From positions 1 to 64,000 of the forward strand of contig VEQY01000008.1 of NCBI GenBank assembly GCA_018882965.1: 64,000 bases of DNA, read 5' to 3'. A program made the translations under genes and the position numbers. Below are positions 62,186-64,000 of this stretch, piece by piece. The notes beneath the pieces are model-generated. The model was not told the origin of the DNA, searched no databases, and worked only from the letters and a program-made list of their open reading frames with translations. Each line of letters starts with the position of its first letter. The first letter of the stretch is position 1. The stretch comes from Mycobacterium sp. (lineage in GTDB: Bacteria > Actinomycetota > Actinomycetes > Mycobacteriales > Mycobacteriaceae).

Positions 62186-63583
62186 ATGTCCGCGACCAGT
62201 GTGACCAGCACGAGACTGCAGCAGCTGAGCGGCTGGGGCCGCACTGCTCCCAGTGTCGCCCGGGTGTTGACGACCCCCGATCCCGAGGTCATCGTCAAGG
62301 CCGTCGCGGAAGCCGCGGACGAGGTATCCGAGGGCCGCCATCGGGGTGTCATCGCGCGCGGGCTGGGCCGCTCCTACGGTGACAACGCGCAGAACGGCGG
62401 GGGTCTCGTCATCGATATGACGGCCCTGAACCGTATTCACCGCATCGACGGTTCGTCGCGGCTCGTCGATGTCGACGCGGGTGTCAGTCTGGACACCCTG
62501 ATGCGCGCGGCGCTGCCCTTCGGTCTGTGGGTTCCCGTGCTGCCCGGCACCCGTCAGGTCACCATCGGCGGAGCGATCGGTTGCGACATCCACGGGAAGA
62601 ACCACCACAGCGCCGGAAGCTTCGGTAGCCACGTCCGCTCCATGGAGCTGCTGACCGCCGACGGGCAGGTCCAGACGATCACCCCGCAGGGCCCGACCGC
62701 GCCGCTGTTCTGGGCCACCGTCGGAGGCAACGGCCTCACCGGCATCATCCTTCGCGCAACCATTGAGATGACGCCGACCGAGACCGCGTACTTCATCGCT
62801 GACGGAGACGTCACCTCGGGCCTGGATGAGACGATCGCCTTCCACAGCGACGGCAGTGAAGCCAACTACACCTACTCCAGCGCCTGGTTCGACGCGATCA
62901 GCCCACCGCCGAAGCTGGGCCGGGCAGCCATCTCCCGCGGGTCACTGGCGCGAGTCGACCAGCTGCCGCCGAAGTTGCAGCGCGACCCGCTGAAGTTCAG
63001 CGCACCGCAGCTGCTCACATTCCCCGACATCTTCCCCAACGGACTGGCCAACAAGTACACGTTCGGCCCGATCGGCGAGTTGTGGTACCGCAAGTCGGGC
63101 ACATACCGGGCAAAGGTCCAGAACCTGACCCAGTTCTATCACCCGCTCGACATGTTCGCGGAGTGGAACCGGGCCTACGGCCCCGCGGGATTCCTGCAGT
63201 ATCAGTTCGTCGTACCCACTGAGGCGGTAGACGAATTCAAGGCGATCATCATTGACATGCAACGCTCGGGCCACTACTCGTTCCTCAACGTCTTCAAGCT
63301 GTTCGGAGCGGGTAACGAGGCTCCGCTGAGCTTCCCCATCCCCGGCTGGAACGTCTGTGTCGACTTCCCGATCAAGGCGGGACTCAACGAGTTCATCACC
63401 AGCCTGGATCGCCGTGTGCTGGAGTTCGGCGGCCGGCTCTACACCGCGAAGGACTCCAGAACGACCGCGGAGACCTTCCATGCCATGTACCCGCGGATCG
63501 ACGAGTGGATTGCTGTTCGCCGAAGCGTCGACCCCACCGGCGTTTTCGCCTCGGACATGGCCCGACGACTGGAGTTGCTGTAG
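62186..63583 (+). CDS. dprE1: Decaprenylphosphoryl-beta-D-ribose 2'-oxidase
   Basis: 465 residues, flavoenzyme of the VAO family matching Rv3790. It oxidises decaprenylphosphoryl ribose to the 2-keto intermediate, which DprE2 reduces to decaprenylphosphoryl arabinose, the only arabinose donor for arabinogalactan and lipoarabinomannan. FAD-binding blocks [19 protein letters not shown] and [16 protein letters not shown] are present, as is the cysteine attacked by benzothiazinones, C391 in [10 protein letters not shown]. Numbering differs by four from M. tuberculosis C387. It is adjacent to dprE2 with no gap (stop then ATG). Confidence 0.97.
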   Translation: MSATSVTSTRLQQLSGWGRTAPSVARVLTTPDPEVIVKAVAEAADEVSEGRHRGVIARGLGRSYGDNAQNGGGLVIDMTALNRIHRIDGSSRLVDVDAGVSLDTLMRAALPFGLWVPVLPGTRQVTIGGAIGCDIHGKNHHSAGSFGSHVRSMELLTADGQVQTITPQGPTAPLFWATVGGNGLTGIILRATIEMTPTETAYFIADGDVTSGLDETIAFHSDGSEANYTYSSAWFDAISPPPKLGRAAISRGSLARVDQLPPKLQRDPLKFSAPQLLTFPDIFPNGLANKYTFGPIGELWYRKSGTYRAKVQNLTQFYHPLDMFAEWNRAYGPAGFLQYQFVVPTEAVDEFKAIIIDMQRSGHYSFLNVFKLFGAGNEAPLSFPIPGWNVCVDFPIKAGLNEFITSLDRRVLEFGGRLYTAKDSRTTAETFHAMYPRIDEWIAVRRSVDPTGVFASDMARRLELL

Positions 63584-64000
63584 ATGGTCCTCGATGCGGT
63601 AGGAAATCCCCAAACCGTCTTATTGCTCGGCGGAACGTCGGAGATCGGCCTGGCAATCTGTCAACGCTACCTGCGCAACTCCCCGGCCCGGGTCATCCTG
63701 GCTGCGCTCCCTGACGATCCGGGCCGTGAAGACGCCGTCGCGCTCATGCGGTCTTCCGGCGCAACGGCGGTGACGCTCGTCGACTTCGACGCAGTCGACA
63801 CGGCAAGCCACCCCGCGGTCATCGACGAGTGCTTCAGCTCTGGCGACGTGGATGTCGCCATCGTCGCGTTCGGCTTACTCGGCGATGCCGAGGAGCTTTG
63901 GCAGGACCAGACCAAAGCCGTCCAGATCGCCGAGATCAACTACACCGCCGCGGTTTCCGTCGGAGTGCTGCTCGGGGAGCGGATGCGTGAGCAGGGCTTT
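63584..64000 (+). CDS. dprE2: Decaprenylphosphoryl-2-keto-ribose reductase, N-terminal part
   Basis: 139 codons are open from ATG 63584 to the end of the window, so the C-terminus is missing. It is an [17 protein letters not shown] is the NAD(P) loop, followed by [10 protein letters not shown] in place of the usual NNAG region, and [12 protein letters not shown]. It follows the dprE1 stop directly (TAGATG). The position and sequence match Rv3791. It reduces the keto intermediate made by DprE1. Confidence 0.93.
   Translation, partial: MVLDAVGNPQTVLLLGGTSEIGLAICQRYLRNSPARVILAALPDDPGREDAVALMRSSGATAVTLVDFDAVDTASHPAVIDECFSSGDVDVAIVAFGLLGDAEELWQDQTKAVQIAEINYTAAVSVGVLLGERMREQGF

Overview
The window is high-GC chromosomal DNA of a mycobacterium. 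Gene content and order track the block I recall from Mycobacterium tuberculosis as Rv3715c to Rv3791: recR, ybaB, ami1, dnaZX, aspT, ligC, tgs2, tadA, tyrA, proXVWZ, hisC2, echA21, bpa, the galactan exporter with glfT1, and dprE1/dprE2. Extra genes (several long exported proteins, tgt, gluQ, a reverse transcriptase, an RNase T2) point to a non-tuberculous, probably fast-growing Mycolicibacterium-type species. Rv numbers are from memory; no search was run.

Layout. 1-1856: divergent exported proteins, the first cut by the window edge, with a palindrome between their promoters. 1864-11087: core housekeeping block (recR, ybaB, amidase Ami1, a methyl-branched fatty acid gene pair, DNA polymerase III tau, aspartate aminotransferase, SRP RNA, tRNA-Ser-GGA). 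11099-17572: three large exported proteins in tandem (an S15-type hydrolase, a PecA-like aspartic protease without a PE domain, and a glucanase/thaumatin-like protein ending in an RTX-type C-cap). 17650-21994: a degenerate thiolase, the divergent repair pair primase-polymerase/LigC, and gluQ. 22001-27583: accessory island with a P450, an RNase T2 and, divergently, a two-gene operon joining a polytopic flippase-like membrane protein to a reverse transcriptase; a structured inverted-repeat/terminator element follows. 27584-36336: tgt, tgs2 and lipid or general metabolism genes plus an MFS exporter and a lipoprotein hydrolase.

36455-54848: tRNA-Ser-CGA, tadA and its partner, tyrA, the osmoprotectant importer proXVWZ, lapA, a PE-PPE hydrolase, a phosphatase, an SDR, an alkyl sulfatase, a phosphotransferase/acyl-CoA dehydrogenase pair, tRNA-Arg-ACG, tRNA-Ser-GCU, hisC2, echA21, tRNA-Ser-UGA, a quinone oxidoreductase and a cysteine-desulfurase-like protein lacking the PLP lysine. 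54948-64000: cell envelope block with a mannosyl-phospholipid gene, proteasome activator bpa, galactan ABC exporter with glfT1, a lipoprotein, a PNPOx protein, gtrA, dprE1 and the start of dprE2.

Themes. Arabinogalactan assembly (Wzt, GlfT1, Wzm, GtrA, DprE1, DprE2), translation accuracy (four serine isoacceptors, tRNA-Arg-ACG with TadA, Tgt with GluQ) and DNA repair (RecR, LigC, primase-polymerase) dominate the core. Many genes carry TANNNT 6-8 bases before an ATG/GTG with no Shine-Dalgarno, which indicates leaderless transcripts. The best candidate for an undescribed system is the flippase-reverse transcriptase operon at 24064-27428 with its downstream structured element.
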